Assembly (NCBI GenBank): GCA_965199175.1
Contig: OZ240684.1
Span: 744,001-808,000, forward strand
Direction of reading: 5' to 3'
Origin: G963923945 sp965199175
Lineage (GTDB): Bacteria; Pseudomonadota; Alphaproteobacteria; G963923945
Length of the DNA stretch: 64,000 bases
The number at the start of each line of letters is the position of its first letter. The first letter of the stretch is position 1. Positions 45,148 to 53,057 of the stretch are shown here, one piece after another. Position numbers and translations under genes: made by a program. The notes beneath the pieces were generated by a model, which saw only the letters and a program-made list of their open reading frames with translations, searched no databases and was not told where the DNA came from.

Positions 45148-46428
45148 TCATGCTTCTGGTCGCCAGGGAACCGATGCCCCCAGGGATTGAGCAACCCGGA
45201 TCGCGCTCAGCAAACCATCTTCATGAAAGCCATATCCCTGATAGGCACCACAAAACCATAAACCACGTTTACCCTGGATCATGCCGATATCTTTCTGAGC
45301 ATTGATCGCCGGAAAATCAAAAAGCGGATGAGAAAAGATATGTTCATCTAAGATGCAATCGCAACGTGGTCGATGGCTGGGATTAAGAGTCACAAGAACT
45401 GGTTGATCTGTCTGGAGATTTTGTAAATTATTCATCCAATAACTTAAAGAGATATCCTGCTCCTGATTTTCCCGGCTGTGTTGACGTGATAGATAAACCC
45501 AGCTCGACCAGCAGCGTTTATTCTTTGGCATAAAGGCGGGATCCTGATGGAGAATAATTGTGTTTTCCCGGTACCGGAAACAACCCAGAATTTTTTTCTC
45601 TTCTTCAGTGGGGGTGTCAATCATCTCCAGAGCCTGATCCGCATGACACGCCAAAACAGCATGATCAAAGACTTCTTGCCCCCCCTGGTTGTCTTTGATG
45701 GTGATGGTGTCTGCTTGTGCACTGACATGATGAACTCCACAACCAAGCCTGATATATGCGTTGTGATCACCAAGGGCCTTGATCAAACGTTCAATATAAA
45801 CCCGACTGCCACCCGAAACAGTATACCATTGGGGATGCTGATTGACCGTGAGCAATCCATGATTGTGAAAAAAATCAATGAATGTTTTGGCAGGAAACGC
45901 GGTTATTGATGAGGTCGGGCTGCTCCAGATCGCAGCCCCCATCGCCACCAGATAATAATCCTCAAACCATTTCCCCAAACCCAGAAGATCCAGACAATCC
46001 CCTAAGGTCAGATCAGGGTTTTGGTCGATGAAACGTGTTGCTTGCCGGTTAAAGCGCAGAATATTAAACAACATGCCCCAAAAAGCCGGGCGAAAAAAAT
46101 TCCTGAATTGAGCAAATAAATGACCGGAGCCATATTCTAACCAGCCATCATCAATGCTGACCCCAAAAGACATTGAGCTTTTTTCAACCGGGACTTTGAG
46201 TTCCTCAAACAACCCCATCAGATGAGGATAGGTACGATCATTGAAAACAATGAAACCAGTATCCACCGGAATCATCGTCTTGCGCCCGGTATCAGAGGGG
46301 ATATCAACCGTGCGGCTGTGGCCACCAGCGATGTTAGCCTGTTCGTAAAGCGTGACGCTGTGCTGGCGGGACAACAGATACGCAGCACCCAGACCAGAAA
46401 TACCCGCACCAATAACAGCGACCTTCAC
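45148..46428 (-). CDS. FAD-dependent amine-oxidase-like oxidoreductase
   Basis: A flavoprotein with the ADP-binding N-terminus VAVIGAGISGLGAAYLLSRQHSVTLYEQ, AGGHSRTVDI and VDTGFIVFNDRTYPHL, and the C-terminal GLWFCGAYQGYGFHEDGLLSAIRVAQSLG that closes the FAD site. It is 426 residues long. This branch accompanies DUF1365 and cyclopropane synthase genes and is a candidate acyl-chain desaturase or oxidase. The start is GTG 46428 behind GGACGGAGG. It is the first gene of the seven-gene lipid operon, so the promoter must lie in 46429-46639, where I see no clear RpoE-type box. Confidence 0.92.
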   Translation of the reverse strand: MKVAVIGAGISGLGAAYLLSRQHSVTLYEQANIAGGHSRTVDIPSDTGRKTMIPVDTGFIVFNDRTYPHLMGLFEELKVPVEKSSMSFGVSIDDGWLEYGSGHLFAQFRNFFRPAFWGMLFNILRFNRQATRFIDQNPDLTLGDCLDLLGLGKWFEDYYLVAMGAAIWSSPTSSITAFPAKTFIDFFHNHGLLTVNQHPQWYTVSGGSRVYIERLIKALGDHNAYIRLGCGVHHVSAQADTITIKDNQGGQEVFDHAVLACHADQALEMIDTPTEEEKKILGCFRYRENTIILHQDPAFMPKNKRCWSSWVYLSRQHSRENQEQDISLSYWMNNLQNLQTDQPVLVTLNPSHRPRCDCILDEHIFSHPLFDFPAINAQKDIGMIQGKRGLWFCGAYQGYGFHEDGLLSAIRVAQSLGASVPWRPEA

Positions 46429-46639
46429 AGAAAATATCCTCCGTCCCCATGATCACACCCATGACAGATATATCGGCTATCAGCCATCGAAAGCCGTATC
46501 ATATATCCAGCCCTTTTATGCTTTGTCCCGGCTGTTTTTATACCTTGAATGCTCTCACCCCAACTTTTTTATAACTCCGGGGACCCAGCTTTAATCCATA
46601 ACACAAAATATTCCCGAACTCAGATGATGATTGTGGTCT

Positions 46640-47377
46640 TTAAGACCCCTTCCGATAAGGAATGGTGCGCTGATTGCCCCTGGCTGGCCCAGCCATACGG
46701 GATTTTTTCTTTGCGGATGGAGAGCGACGATCCGGCGGCGTAATAATGCCGCCGGAAATGATCATCTTAATGCCTTCCTCAACCGTCATATTTAAGGGGA
46801 TCAATTCTTTTAACGGCAGAAAAAGAAGATAACCGGAAGTCGGGTTGGGTGTTGTCGGCAAGAAGACATTGACCACTTCATCGGCGGTCACATTCTGAAC
46901 TTCGCCTTTGGTCTTTCCGGTGATAAAGCCGATAGCCCAGCAGCCACGGCGGGGGTATTCAAACAGAACAACCTCACGAAATGCCTGGGACTGCGATGTG
47001 AAAACAGTCTCAAAGATTTGTTTGAGTGCGCCATAAATCGTTCTGATCACCGGCATACGATTGAGAGTATGCTCCCCCAGACGGACCAGATAACGTCCCC
47101 CTACCCCTGTCGCAATCCAACCAATCAGGATCAAAAAAACCAATAACGCCACCAGCCCCACCCCCGGCAGATCAAACGGCAAATAGCTCGATGGGTTATA
47201 AGAATGCGGGATAAGCGGTGTGACTTTTGCGTCAACAAAGTCAACGAAAAGCCAGGCCGCATAAAAGGTAATCCCCACCGGAGCAGTCACCAGAATCCCG
47301 GTGACGAAACAGCGACGTATGCGGGTCATAAATGGCGAGACCCGACCGATTTTTTTAGGTTTAAGAGCCGAAGACAT
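46640..47377 (-). CDS. DUF502 membrane protein
   Basis: A 245-residue protein of the DUF502 family, of unknown function. It has two membrane helices (GILVTAPVGITFYAAWLFV and VGLVALLVFLILIGWIATG), then the conserved EHTLNRMPVIRTIYGALKQIFETVF, VVLFEYPRRGCWAIGFITG and VNVFLPTTPNPTSGYLLFLP. The basic tail is unique. In several alphaproteobacteria a DUF502 gene lies near recG-mfd. Here the lipid operon intervenes. The overlap with the small upstream frame (47361-47561) is 17 bases. Confidence 0.9.
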   Translation of the reverse strand: MSSALKPKKIGRVSPFMTRIRRCFVTGILVTAPVGITFYAAWLFVDFVDAKVTPLIPHSYNPSSYLPFDLPGVGLVALLVFLILIGWIATGVGGRYLVRLGEHTLNRMPVIRTIYGALKQIFETVFTSQSQAFREVVLFEYPRRGCWAIGFITGKTKGEVQNVTADEVVNVFLPTTPNPTSGYLLFLPLKELIPLNMTVEEGIKMIISGGIITPPDRRSPSAKKKSRMAGPARGNQRTIPYRKGS

Positions 47378-47561
47378 ACCGGTTTTTTAGCGGGTGATGA
47401 CTATTGAAGACAAGCCAGAAAATCACCCAGGATGAATACCAGCCATAAACTAAAGACCAGGTTAAGAGCAAGCCGGCCACCAACAAAGGAGCAACCGGAA
47501 GGATTCTGCTTTTGGAATATCTGAACTTATGATATTTTCTTTGGAAAGAGAATGCCCCCAC
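47361..47561 (-). CDS. Possible small membrane protein, 66 aa
   Basis: A GTG-started frame gives a basic N-terminus (FQRKYHKFRYSKSR) and a long hydrophobic stretch (about residues 21-52, ILPVAPLLVAGLLLTWSLVYG and WVIFWLVF) that could form two short membrane helices. It overlaps the DUF502 start. There is no Shine-Dalgarno, so it is uncertain. A composition artefact of the DUF502 upstream region is the alternative. Confidence 0.3.
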   Translation of the reverse strand: MGAFSFQRKYHKFRYSKSRILPVAPLLVAGLLLTWSLVYGWYSSWVIFWLVFNSHHPLKNRYVFGS

Positions 47562-47673
47562 CTCATGTCACTATCAATTTTCAGCTAAGAAGATCAGCTG
47601 AAAAGATCTGTAAAGATGCTGATCATCAAAAACATCTGTAACAGCCGACAATACCGATCCTGAAGGAGTCACC

Positions 47674-48177
47674 ATGACAGACACATTAGAACGCCATCGG
47701 TTGGAAACGCATGCCAAAAGAGCTGAACAACTGGGTAACATGGCTCATAATACCGGGCTTACTCTCACGCGGGTCGCCCTTTTCATCAATGCCGGGGCTT
47801 TATTTGCGCTTCCGGCTTTTTTGGCAGCTTTTGAGGAACAAAAATTATTGTTTGATGGGACCCTGATCGGTTCTGGAGGGTGTTATCTATTCGGTCTGAT
47901 TTCTGCTGCTCTCTCTGGTTATTGCGCCTATCGTGGTGCAGGTGATTTAGCATCCTATTTTCGAGATATCTGGACCGCATATTTTCAGTACAGTCAAGAT
48001 TCCGAAAATAATCCGACAGAAAAAATGACCATTCTCAGCGACAATTTTGAACAAGCACACAAAAAATTTGGTGCTATCGTGAGAACTGATAACCTGAGTA
48101 TTGTGTTCGGCTTTGCCTCTTACATTTTATTTGTACTCGGATGCTTATTACTCGCCTGGTTTATCTATCCCGGATAA
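47674..48177 (+). CDS. Hypothetical membrane protein, 167 aa
   Basis: I do not recognise a family. After a charged N-terminal helix (TLERHRLETHAKRAEQLG) there are three hydrophobic segments: ALFINAGALFALPAFLAAF (about residues 36-54), CYLFGLISAALSGYCAY and SIVFGFASYILFVLGCLLLAWFIY at the C-terminus. Between the last two lies a hydrophilic loop. ATG 47674 is preceded by GAAGGAG with six bases spacing, a strong start, so the gene is probably expressed. It is divergent from DUF502 and precedes a transposon-end-like region. Confidence 0.75.
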   Translation: MTDTLERHRLETHAKRAEQLGNMAHNTGLTLTRVALFINAGALFALPAFLAAFEEQKLLFDGTLIGSGGCYLFGLISAALSGYCAYRGAGDLASYFRDIWTAYFQYSQDSENNPTEKMTILSDNFEQAHKKFGAIVRTDNLSIVFGFASYILFVLGCLLLAWFIYPG

Positions 48178-48760
48178 GCTCCCGGAACTGTTTGCGAAAG
48201 AGACAACCTGCCTGCTACAGCCAAGCCGCTAACCGGGTGATGATGAATGTGATGTGCAGGTTACTCTTGCGTGAGAGTGGGATTTACCGGGTTTTACCGA
48301 GATATTGTGATATTTCAAAAGTATATAGTGGGAGATTTTGGGATTTTAAGGAACCTATCCCGGAAAAATCTGGCGGGTTACTTTTGCATAAAAAGTTAAA
48401 ATCTGGTGGGTTACTTTTGCGTCAGATTTTTTAACCCATTGAAAAACCATAAAACCCGATTTTGAAATAAGGCACTACTTGGACGTTTGAGCAAAATCGG
48501 GCCAACCACGCCCAAGTTAAGGAATATCTATTTAATATCAATGGTTTGGTGTTTTTGGGGTGGCCCTGATCCGAAAATTAAGTTGGAATCAATATTGAGG
48601 TCCTGCACATCTATCAACACGAGCACTCGCAAGCTCAAAGCGCGCTTGAGGAACATTGGATTCTTTTCCCTGAGCCAGCAATTATAGTCATAATCCCATT
48701 GTCATGTATTTGACTGAACTAACCGGACTAAACGAGTTTTCATGCTATTAGCACCAGAAC
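48178..48760. other. Non-coding region with decayed mobile-element ends
   Basis: This 583-base stretch has no supported gene. Its first half carries transposon-end-like repeats (see 48194-48421). The second half is ordinary non-coding sequence. Open frames there (for example 48487-48687) have no recognisable product. Confidence 0.55.
48194..48421. mobile_element. Remnant of an IS21-like terminal region (multiple end repeats)
   Basis: Two near-identical copies AAAATCTGGYGGGTTACTTTTGCR lie at 48365-48388 and 48398-48421. A third, diverged copy (GCAGGTTACTCTTGCGT) lies at 48256-48272, and an inverted partner (GCGAAAGAGACAACCTGCC) at 48194-48212. Repeated transposase-binding motifs of this kind (AAAAGT-ACCC on the other strand) are typical of IS21-family ends. 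No istA/istB gene is present, so I read it as a solo end or decayed element. The family assignment is by pattern only. Confidence 0.5.
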
Positions 48761-50071
48761 TTACTGGCCGTGCTCGAACATATAGGCCACGCCCTTACTG
48801 ATCCGACGCACATCAAATTTGGACCAGGTCACATGATCGATGATACATCCATCATTATCGTAGAGGATCAGACTTCCACCTTCATTGGCGAGTTTGATTT
48901 TTCCCTTGGAGCGACCCTTAATGCGCAGGGTCCCACCGCTCTCGATCACGCCATTGATCTTTGCCTTGCAACCTTGCCCGTCAGTAATCGACCAATCCTT
49001 GAGCGTAATTTTTTTGTAGCTACGATTATAGAGCGATACCCACTCATTTTTAGACTCGTTTCGAACAGGATTAATCATAGCGGCATTGATCACAATTGGC
49101 CGTTCCGAAAGTGCTTTGATGTGGCATCTTTGGTCGCTACCTCCGGCGATCACGTCCTTGAATGCGCCAATCGGAATTCTCTCTGGTAGCAATGAGACAT
49201 TATGCCTCTGATTGCGCACCTTGTTGTTATGATAAAAAAGTGGGTTGGATACGTAGATTTTTTTGCCGAAATCAATTCCCGTCATTTCCTGTAATTCGCG
49301 GATCGTGACCTGATATCGCCTGTCTGTTTTAATACTTGCCGCACCTTTCTTATCTCGTAACACACTCTTATCTTGGAAAATCGCGAAAGCCTTAACGCCG
49401 AGCTTTTTAGACGGTTCTTTGCTCTTGGTGCGATAGCAGATGACTTTGAAGAAGCCTGACGGTACGCGCGCCGACCTTTCATCAGACAGGTGCACTGACC
49501 TGTCAAAGTCTCCATAAATCGGTCCTGTGAAAACAATCAGCTTGCCGTTCGCATCATCACTAAACTCGCGAACTACATTTTCTTCGAGTGCTTTCCATTC
49601 GCCTTTATTAAGGCTCTCATGCTGGTGTGATGCATTGGCGTAAATAAAGGTCGCTTTACCAGCCTTATCGGCTACGTCGTCCGTCTCACCCCACATGGCG
49701 TTGTGGCGCATCACCATATGACCACGATCATAAGGGTTGTGGATCTTTTTTCCAGACCGTGTCTTCCGATTTTCGTAAAACTCATTACCGATCTGGTTTT
49801 CTTTACCGATATACTTATCTTTCGTCCAAGATTTTTTACCCATGTCACTGCCGAGTGACTTGAGCAAAGTCTGATCCATGTTGAATGCAGAATAGATCAG
49901 TTGCTTGGTATGCTTGTTCATGACGATCGTGAAGTGGAGATGATCAGAATAAATGCCACACCGGAGAACCCCCGATCTTGTCAAAACTGACTGGGTCAGT
50001 TTCTGATCAAATTTTGGAAGCGGCACCTCAATGTCGTCCCCGATAAATTTTGGATCATAACCTTTGGCCAT
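48761..50071 (-). CDS. DNA/RNA non-specific endonuclease fused to a lamin-tail domain
   Basis: From ATG 50071, behind an excellent AAGGAGGG, the 436-residue product has an endonuclease G/NUC1 fold with the catalytic histidine motif YDRGHMVMRHNAMWG (about residues 115-129), FIYANASHQHESLNKGEWKALE and LIVFTGPIYGD. After a linker it has a C-terminal lamin-tail (LTD) beta domain: NEWVSLYNRSYKKITLKDWSI, GGSLILYDNDGCIIDHVTW. No signal peptide is visible, which is unusual for this nuclease class. It is bracketed by IS-like repeats and by tRNA-Lys. A role in defence or as a toxin is possible but only inferred. Confidence 0.87.
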   Translation of the reverse strand: MAKGYDPKFIGDDIEVPLPKFDQKLTQSVLTRSGVLRCGIYSDHLHFTIVMNKHTKQLIYSAFNMDQTLLKSLGSDMGKKSWTKDKYIGKENQIGNEFYENRKTRSGKKIHNPYDRGHMVMRHNAMWGETDDVADKAGKATFIYANASHQHESLNKGEWKALEENVVREFSDDANGKLIVFTGPIYGDFDRSVHLSDERSARVPSGFFKVICYRTKSKEPSKKLGVKAFAIFQDKSVLRDKKGAASIKTDRRYQVTIRELQEMTGIDFGKKIYVSNPLFYHNNKVRNQRHNVSLLPERIPIGAFKDVIAGGSDQRCHIKALSERPIVINAAMINPVRNESKNEWVSLYNRSYKKITLKDWSITDGQGCKAKINGVIESGGTLRIKGRSKGKIKLANEGGSLILYDNDGCIIDHVTWSKFDVRRISKGVAYMFEHGQ

Positions 50072-50194
50072 ACATCCAACCCTCCTTGCCATAATTCACT
50101 CAAGTACTAGCGGAATTTTTTTGACATCATCACAATGAAACCGCTCACAAACATCTGGCCACGACAGACTTATCCACAAAAAGCAGACTCAAAG

Positions 50195-50226
50195 TAACTG
50201 TCGCATTGGCGCATTTTAACTGTCGC
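50195..50226. repeat. 10-bp direct repeats TAACTGTCGC, period 22
   Basis: TAACTGTCGC at 50195-50204 and 50217-50226, separated by ATTGGCGCATTT. Such phased repeats resemble transposase-binding sites at element ends. It lies between the nuclease gene and tRNA-Lys, so it may mark the other border of the same islet. Confidence 0.75.
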
Positions 50227-50292
50227 GCTACACTGCCTGCTAAACAAATGACCAGCATATGGCCGGGTTGCTGAAGGTTGATCACCTGAAAA

Positions 50293-50368
50293 TGGTGAGC
50301 CCGACAGGGATCGAACCTGTGACAACCTGATTAAAAGTCAGGTGCTCTACCAACTGAGCTACGGGCCC
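50293..50368 (-). tRNA. tRNA-Lys (UUU anticodon)
   Basis: On the minus strand a 76-base cloverleaf: acceptor GGGCCCG / CGGGCTC (with a G-U pair), D-arm GCTCAGTTGGTAGAGC, anticodon stem-loop CTGACTTTTAATCAG giving anticodon UUU, T-arm ACAGGTTCGATCCCTGT and encoded CCA at 50293-50295. tRNA-Lys is a frequent attachment site for integrated elements, which fits the islet beside it. Confidence 0.97.
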
Positions 50369-50628
50369 TTACTCAGGCATTTTCAATCGGGTGCTCTCTA
50401 TTCAGTTCCTTTTGCGGATATTAGTCAATTTGGTCAAGGGGCGTCACTTTCTTTTTTTATTTTTTTTGATTTTTGTGTGGCTGATTTGGCTCATTGAGCC
50501 TGATTGGCGTTCCTGGAATAATACCGAGTAGATGCCTCAGGTCAGATGATCCCCCAAAAGCCCCGCCATTGGCGCAAAACAACCCACAGGCCACAACCGG
50601 CAACACCCAAAACCATCATCCTTTTTAA

Positions 50629-51207
50629 CTATGGTTTTTGATCGTCAACATCGGCTGCAACCCGCATCTGCTTAATCACAGACGGTTTATCCAGAACCTC
50701 CCCATTGGCCCCGGTGCCGGGACGAATACGATCAACCAGATACATCCCTTTCACGACCTGGCCCCAAATCGTGTATTGACCATCCAAAGACGGCAAATCA
50801 GCATAACAGATGAAAAACTGGCTATCGCCACTATCCGGGTTGGCGGCCCGGGCCATGGATACGGTACCGCGCTGGTGCTTAGCCTGAGAAAATTCAGCCG
50901 GGATTGTCCGCCCGGAGCCACCGGTTCCGTTACCATCCGGGTCTCCGCCCTGGGCAACAAAACCAGGAATAACGCGGTGAAACGTCAAGCCATCGTAAAA
51001 TCCCTGACGGGTGAGTTCCTTAATCCGTTTGACATGTCGGGGAGCCAGATCAGGCCGCATCTGGATCACAACCCGGCCACCCTGAAGATCCATATAAAGT
51101 GTATTTTCCGGATCCATCGGCACAGCATCATCACCCTGAGCCGGAACCCCGATCAAAACGCCCAGTACAACAACGAAAAACCGGACAATCATCCTCCACA
51201 AACGCAT
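50629..51207 (-). CDS. Peptidyl-prolyl cis-trans isomerase, cyclophilin type (exported)
   Basis: Speeds prolyl isomerisation during protein folding. The 192-residue precursor has a signal peptide (hydrophobic VRFFVVVLGVLIGVPAQG), then the cyclophilin fold with FYDGLTFHRVIPGFVAQGGDP, the MARAANPDSGDSQFFI active-site segment and DGQYTIWGQVVKGM. It is a periplasmic version. It lies directly downstream of coaD on the same strand, an order usual in alphaproteobacteria, and is probably co-transcribed with it. Confidence 0.94.
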   Translation of the reverse strand: MRLWRMIVRFFVVVLGVLIGVPAQGDDAVPMDPENTLYMDLQGGRVVIQMRPDLAPRHVKRIKELTRQGFYDGLTFHRVIPGFVAQGGDPDGNGTGGSGRTIPAEFSQAKHQRGTVSMARAANPDSGDSQFFICYADLPSLDGQYTIWGQVVKGMYLVDRIRPGTGANGEVLDKPSVIKQMRVAADVDDQKP

Positions 51208-51275
51208 GGCTCTTCTCCTTTTAAGTCAATACCGATGAGTATGCTAAGATACCAATCAAACCAATCTGAAATGAA

Positions 51276-51818
51276 TCAGGGTCGCTGATTTTTAAAGTGC
51301 TGATTCAAACGGCGCACAACCCCGCACGGGACGAATTCTTCCACCCCTCCCCCAAGACGTGCCACCTCTTTCACCAATCCGGAACCGGTAAATTGATGTG
51401 CCTGATCAGCCATAAGAAAAACCGTTTCCACAGTCGGATCAAGGCGGGCATTCATCCCGGCCATGGTGAACTCATATTCAAAATCTGATACCGCACGCAA
51501 CCCGCGCACAATAACCGAAGCCTCAACGGTTTTGACCAAGTCAATCAACAAAGAATCAAAGGACTTAATTTCAACCGTTGCATGGCGACCAACACTTGCT
51601 GTGAATTCCAGCCTGGCAACTTCTTCCTCCAGCATCGCCACCCGGTCATCAAGGGAAAACAGAGGTTGCTTCCCCGGATTGGCGGCAACCCCAACCACCA
51701 AACGATCAACGAAATGGGTGGCCCGCTGAATGATATCCAGATGGCCAAATGTCACCGGATCAAATGTACCAGGATAGACAGCAGTATGAACCCGGGCTGA
51801 TGACGAAGCGTGCGGCAT
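51276..51818 (-). CDS. coaD: Phosphopantetheine adenylyltransferase
   Basis: Catalyses the penultimate step of coenzyme A synthesis, joining 4'-phosphopantetheine and ATP. The nucleotidyltransferase signature VYPGTFDPVTFGHLDII contains the T-x-G-H ATP-binding motif, followed by RGLRAVSDFEYEFTMAGMN. The region FTGSGLVKEVARLGGGVEEFVP replaces the common SSTxVRE block, as in other alphaproteobacteria. At 180 residues it is slightly longer than the 160-residue E. coli form, through a loop around residues 60-80 (ARLEFTASVGRHATVEIKS). It is upstream of the cyclophilin gene. Confidence 0.95.
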   Translation of the reverse strand: MPHASSSARVHTAVYPGTFDPVTFGHLDIIQRATHFVDRLVVGVAANPGKQPLFSLDDRVAMLEEEVARLEFTASVGRHATVEIKSFDSLLIDLVKTVEASVIVRGLRAVSDFEYEFTMAGMNARLDPTVETVFLMADQAHQFTGSGLVKEVARLGGGVEEFVPCGVVRRLNQHFKNQRP

Positions 51819-52043
51819 TCCTTAGAAAAACTGATTGATTTTACAGGAAAAGATAATGAAAAAAAATGACAGGCAATGATCCCGGTCTGATTGTATTATC
51901 GACCAGATTGTTGACCTTACTCATTGACAGAGCCAGCGCAAGATGAATGGAAAAAATGACAGGCCATCATGATATGTGAGCGTAAAAACATAAGGGATGG
52001 CCGTAATGTGAACCCTCCGCCTACACTGAACTATATCAGAGAG

Positions 52044-52256
52044 TTACTGAGTTTTTAAACGATTTTTCGGCTTTTTTCGTTCCATTAAGCAACGAATCGT
52101 CGCCCTTGCTTCTGATATAATTATTGCCATTGCGAGCATGAACCTCAACCCGTCCATCAAACCAGAACCATTATTTGGGTTGTTCGGGTCTGACCATCTG
52201 TGGGGTTCTTCGTGGTTTCTTTGTTTATCTGACATTATTTTTTTCTTATGAAACAT
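52044..52256 (-). CDS. Small protein of unknown function, 70 aa
   Basis: Strong start: AAGGAG five bases before ATG 52256. I recognise no family. The N-terminal half is polar (KKKIMSDKQRNHEEPHRWSDPNNPNNG). It is followed by a hydrophobic helix (about residues 35-53, DGLRFMLAMAIIISEARATI) and a basic tail (MERKKPKNRLKTQ), so it may be a single-span membrane protein. It is second in a minus-strand pair behind the 34-aa smORF and shares the intercistronic hairpin 52277-52308. The pair is divergent from the XRE gene. Confidence 0.65.
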   Translation of the reverse strand: MFHKKKIMSDKQRNHEEPHRWSDPNNPNNGSGLMDGLRFMLAMAIIISEARATIRCLMERKKPKNRLKTQ

Positions 52257-52276
52257 AAAAGCTCCTTGTGTGAAAG

Positions 52277-52308
52277 ATCCGGATGCGACTATTCAGCCGC
52301 ATCTGGAT
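52277..52308 (-). other. Intercistronic hairpin between the two small genes
   Basis: ATCCGGATGCG (52277-52287) and CGCATCTGGAT (52298-52308) form an 11-bp stem with one mismatch and a 10-base loop. On the minus-strand RNA it stands 20 bases before the 70-aa gene's start and just after the smORF stop, followed by CTTTC. It could be an attenuator, a weak terminator or a processing site that sets unequal expression of the two genes. Confidence 0.7.
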
Positions 52309-52332
52309 ATGTTCTAAATTAGGGCTGCCAGG

Positions 52333-52437
52333 TTACTTACTGCCTGGCGGATTGTTGCCCCGGCCACCCCCGGAGGGATTCCCGGTTTGACTCGGGCCAT
52401 TGGGCGGGTTTCCGCCCGCTTTTTGTTTGGTAGTCAT
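52333..52437 (-). CDS. 34-aa Gly/Pro/Asn-rich small protein (smORF)
   Basis: A short frame with AAAGGAG eight bases before ATG 52437, among the best ribosome-binding sites in the window. The 34-residue product begins MTTKQKAGGNPP, continues NGPSQTGNPSGGGRG and ends NNPPGSK. It is basic, contains no hydrophobic residues to speak of and is probably unstructured. No family is recognised. A candidate -10 (TATACA, minus strand, 52483-52488) lies about 45 bases upstream. It is the first gene of a two-gene unit with the 70-aa membrane protein, divergent from the XRE regulator, which suggests control by that regulator. Confidence 0.7.
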   Translation of the reverse strand: MTTKQKAGGNPPNGPSQTGNPSGGGRGNNPPGSK

Positions 52438-52517
52438 AGTGTGTTCTCCTTTCGGAAAAAGTTGAAATAACACGCAAAATTATGTATACTTACACAATAA
52501 TTAAGCGTTTTTGTTGA

Positions 52518-52538
52518 TATGTGCGTTTTTTGCACATA
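52518..52538. promoter_or_regulatory. Perfect inverted repeat, candidate operator of the XRE regulator
   Basis: TATGTGC (52518-52524), a 7-base spacer GTTTTTT, and GCACATA (52532-52538) form a perfect 7-bp inverted repeat with symmetric layout typical of a dimeric helix-turn-helix operator. It lies between the divergent smORF and XRE genes, 54 bases before the XRE start and about 30 bases upstream of the smORF -10, where it would affect both. Assignment to the XRE protein is inferred from position. Confidence 0.7.
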
Positions 52539-52591
52539 AGTAATTATTAGCCATAATGTAAGAAAAAATGAGGAAATGTCAAGGGGAAAAA

Positions 52592-52990
52592 ATGCAACCA
52601 GAAACCACATACCAGGCGATCCTGGGCCAGGCACTGAAAGAACTACGGAAAAGCAAGGGGATGGACCAGGCTGAGATTGCTGAAAAAATGGGAATGAACC
52701 GCTCATCATGGTCGAGAATTGAGAGTGGCAATACGGTTGTTACGATTCAGCAACTCCGGAAAATAGGAGAAATATTTGATCTGGAAGCCAATGAGATCTT
52801 GCTGAAGGTCGATACGATTGCCAATTCCCTGAAAGATAAGGGCTATATGGTGCATTATGATTCGATTAAGGAAATCAGATCAAAATCAGGCGGTTCACAA
52901 GGCCTGGCCCTGATTGGAGGTGCGGTTCTGGGTCTGCTGGTCGGCAGTCTGCTCTTTGGTAAAGATAATAAAGATGACAAAGACGGATGA
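52592..52990 (+). CDS. XRE-family regulator with C-terminal membrane segment
   Basis: A 132-residue protein with an N-terminal Cro/C1 helix-turn-helix (LKELRKSKGMDQAEIAEKMG and NRSSWSRIESG, about residues 10-45), a middle region, and a C-terminal hydrophobic glycine-rich stretch (about 105-126, ALIGGAVLGLLVGSLLFG) that looks like one membrane helix, followed by the polar tail KDNKDDKDG. ATG 52592 is chosen because AAGGGG lies five bases upstream. An ATG at 52568 would add eight residues. A DNA-binding regulator tethered to the membrane is unusual. Confidence 0.8.
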   Translation: MQPETTYQAILGQALKELRKSKGMDQAEIAEKMGMNRSSWSRIESGNTVVTIQQLRKIGEIFDLEANEILLKVDTIANSLKDKGYMVHYDSIKEIRSKSGGSQGLALIGGAVLGLLVGSLLFGKDNKDDKDG

Positions 52991-53057
52991 ACGGGCATAA
53001 TTTGAGTCTATCAGCCCCGCTTTTACCTTCTGTTTTGCTCCCGTTTTGATCTTTTGA

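Noticed and set aside
46429..46639. RpoE-type promoter before the lipid operon
   Set aside because: A TGATC element occurs, but too close to the start codon and without a matching -10.
48487..48687. 66-codon plus-strand open frame near the IS-like repeats
   Set aside because: No start signal, no domain, and it lies in decayed sequence.
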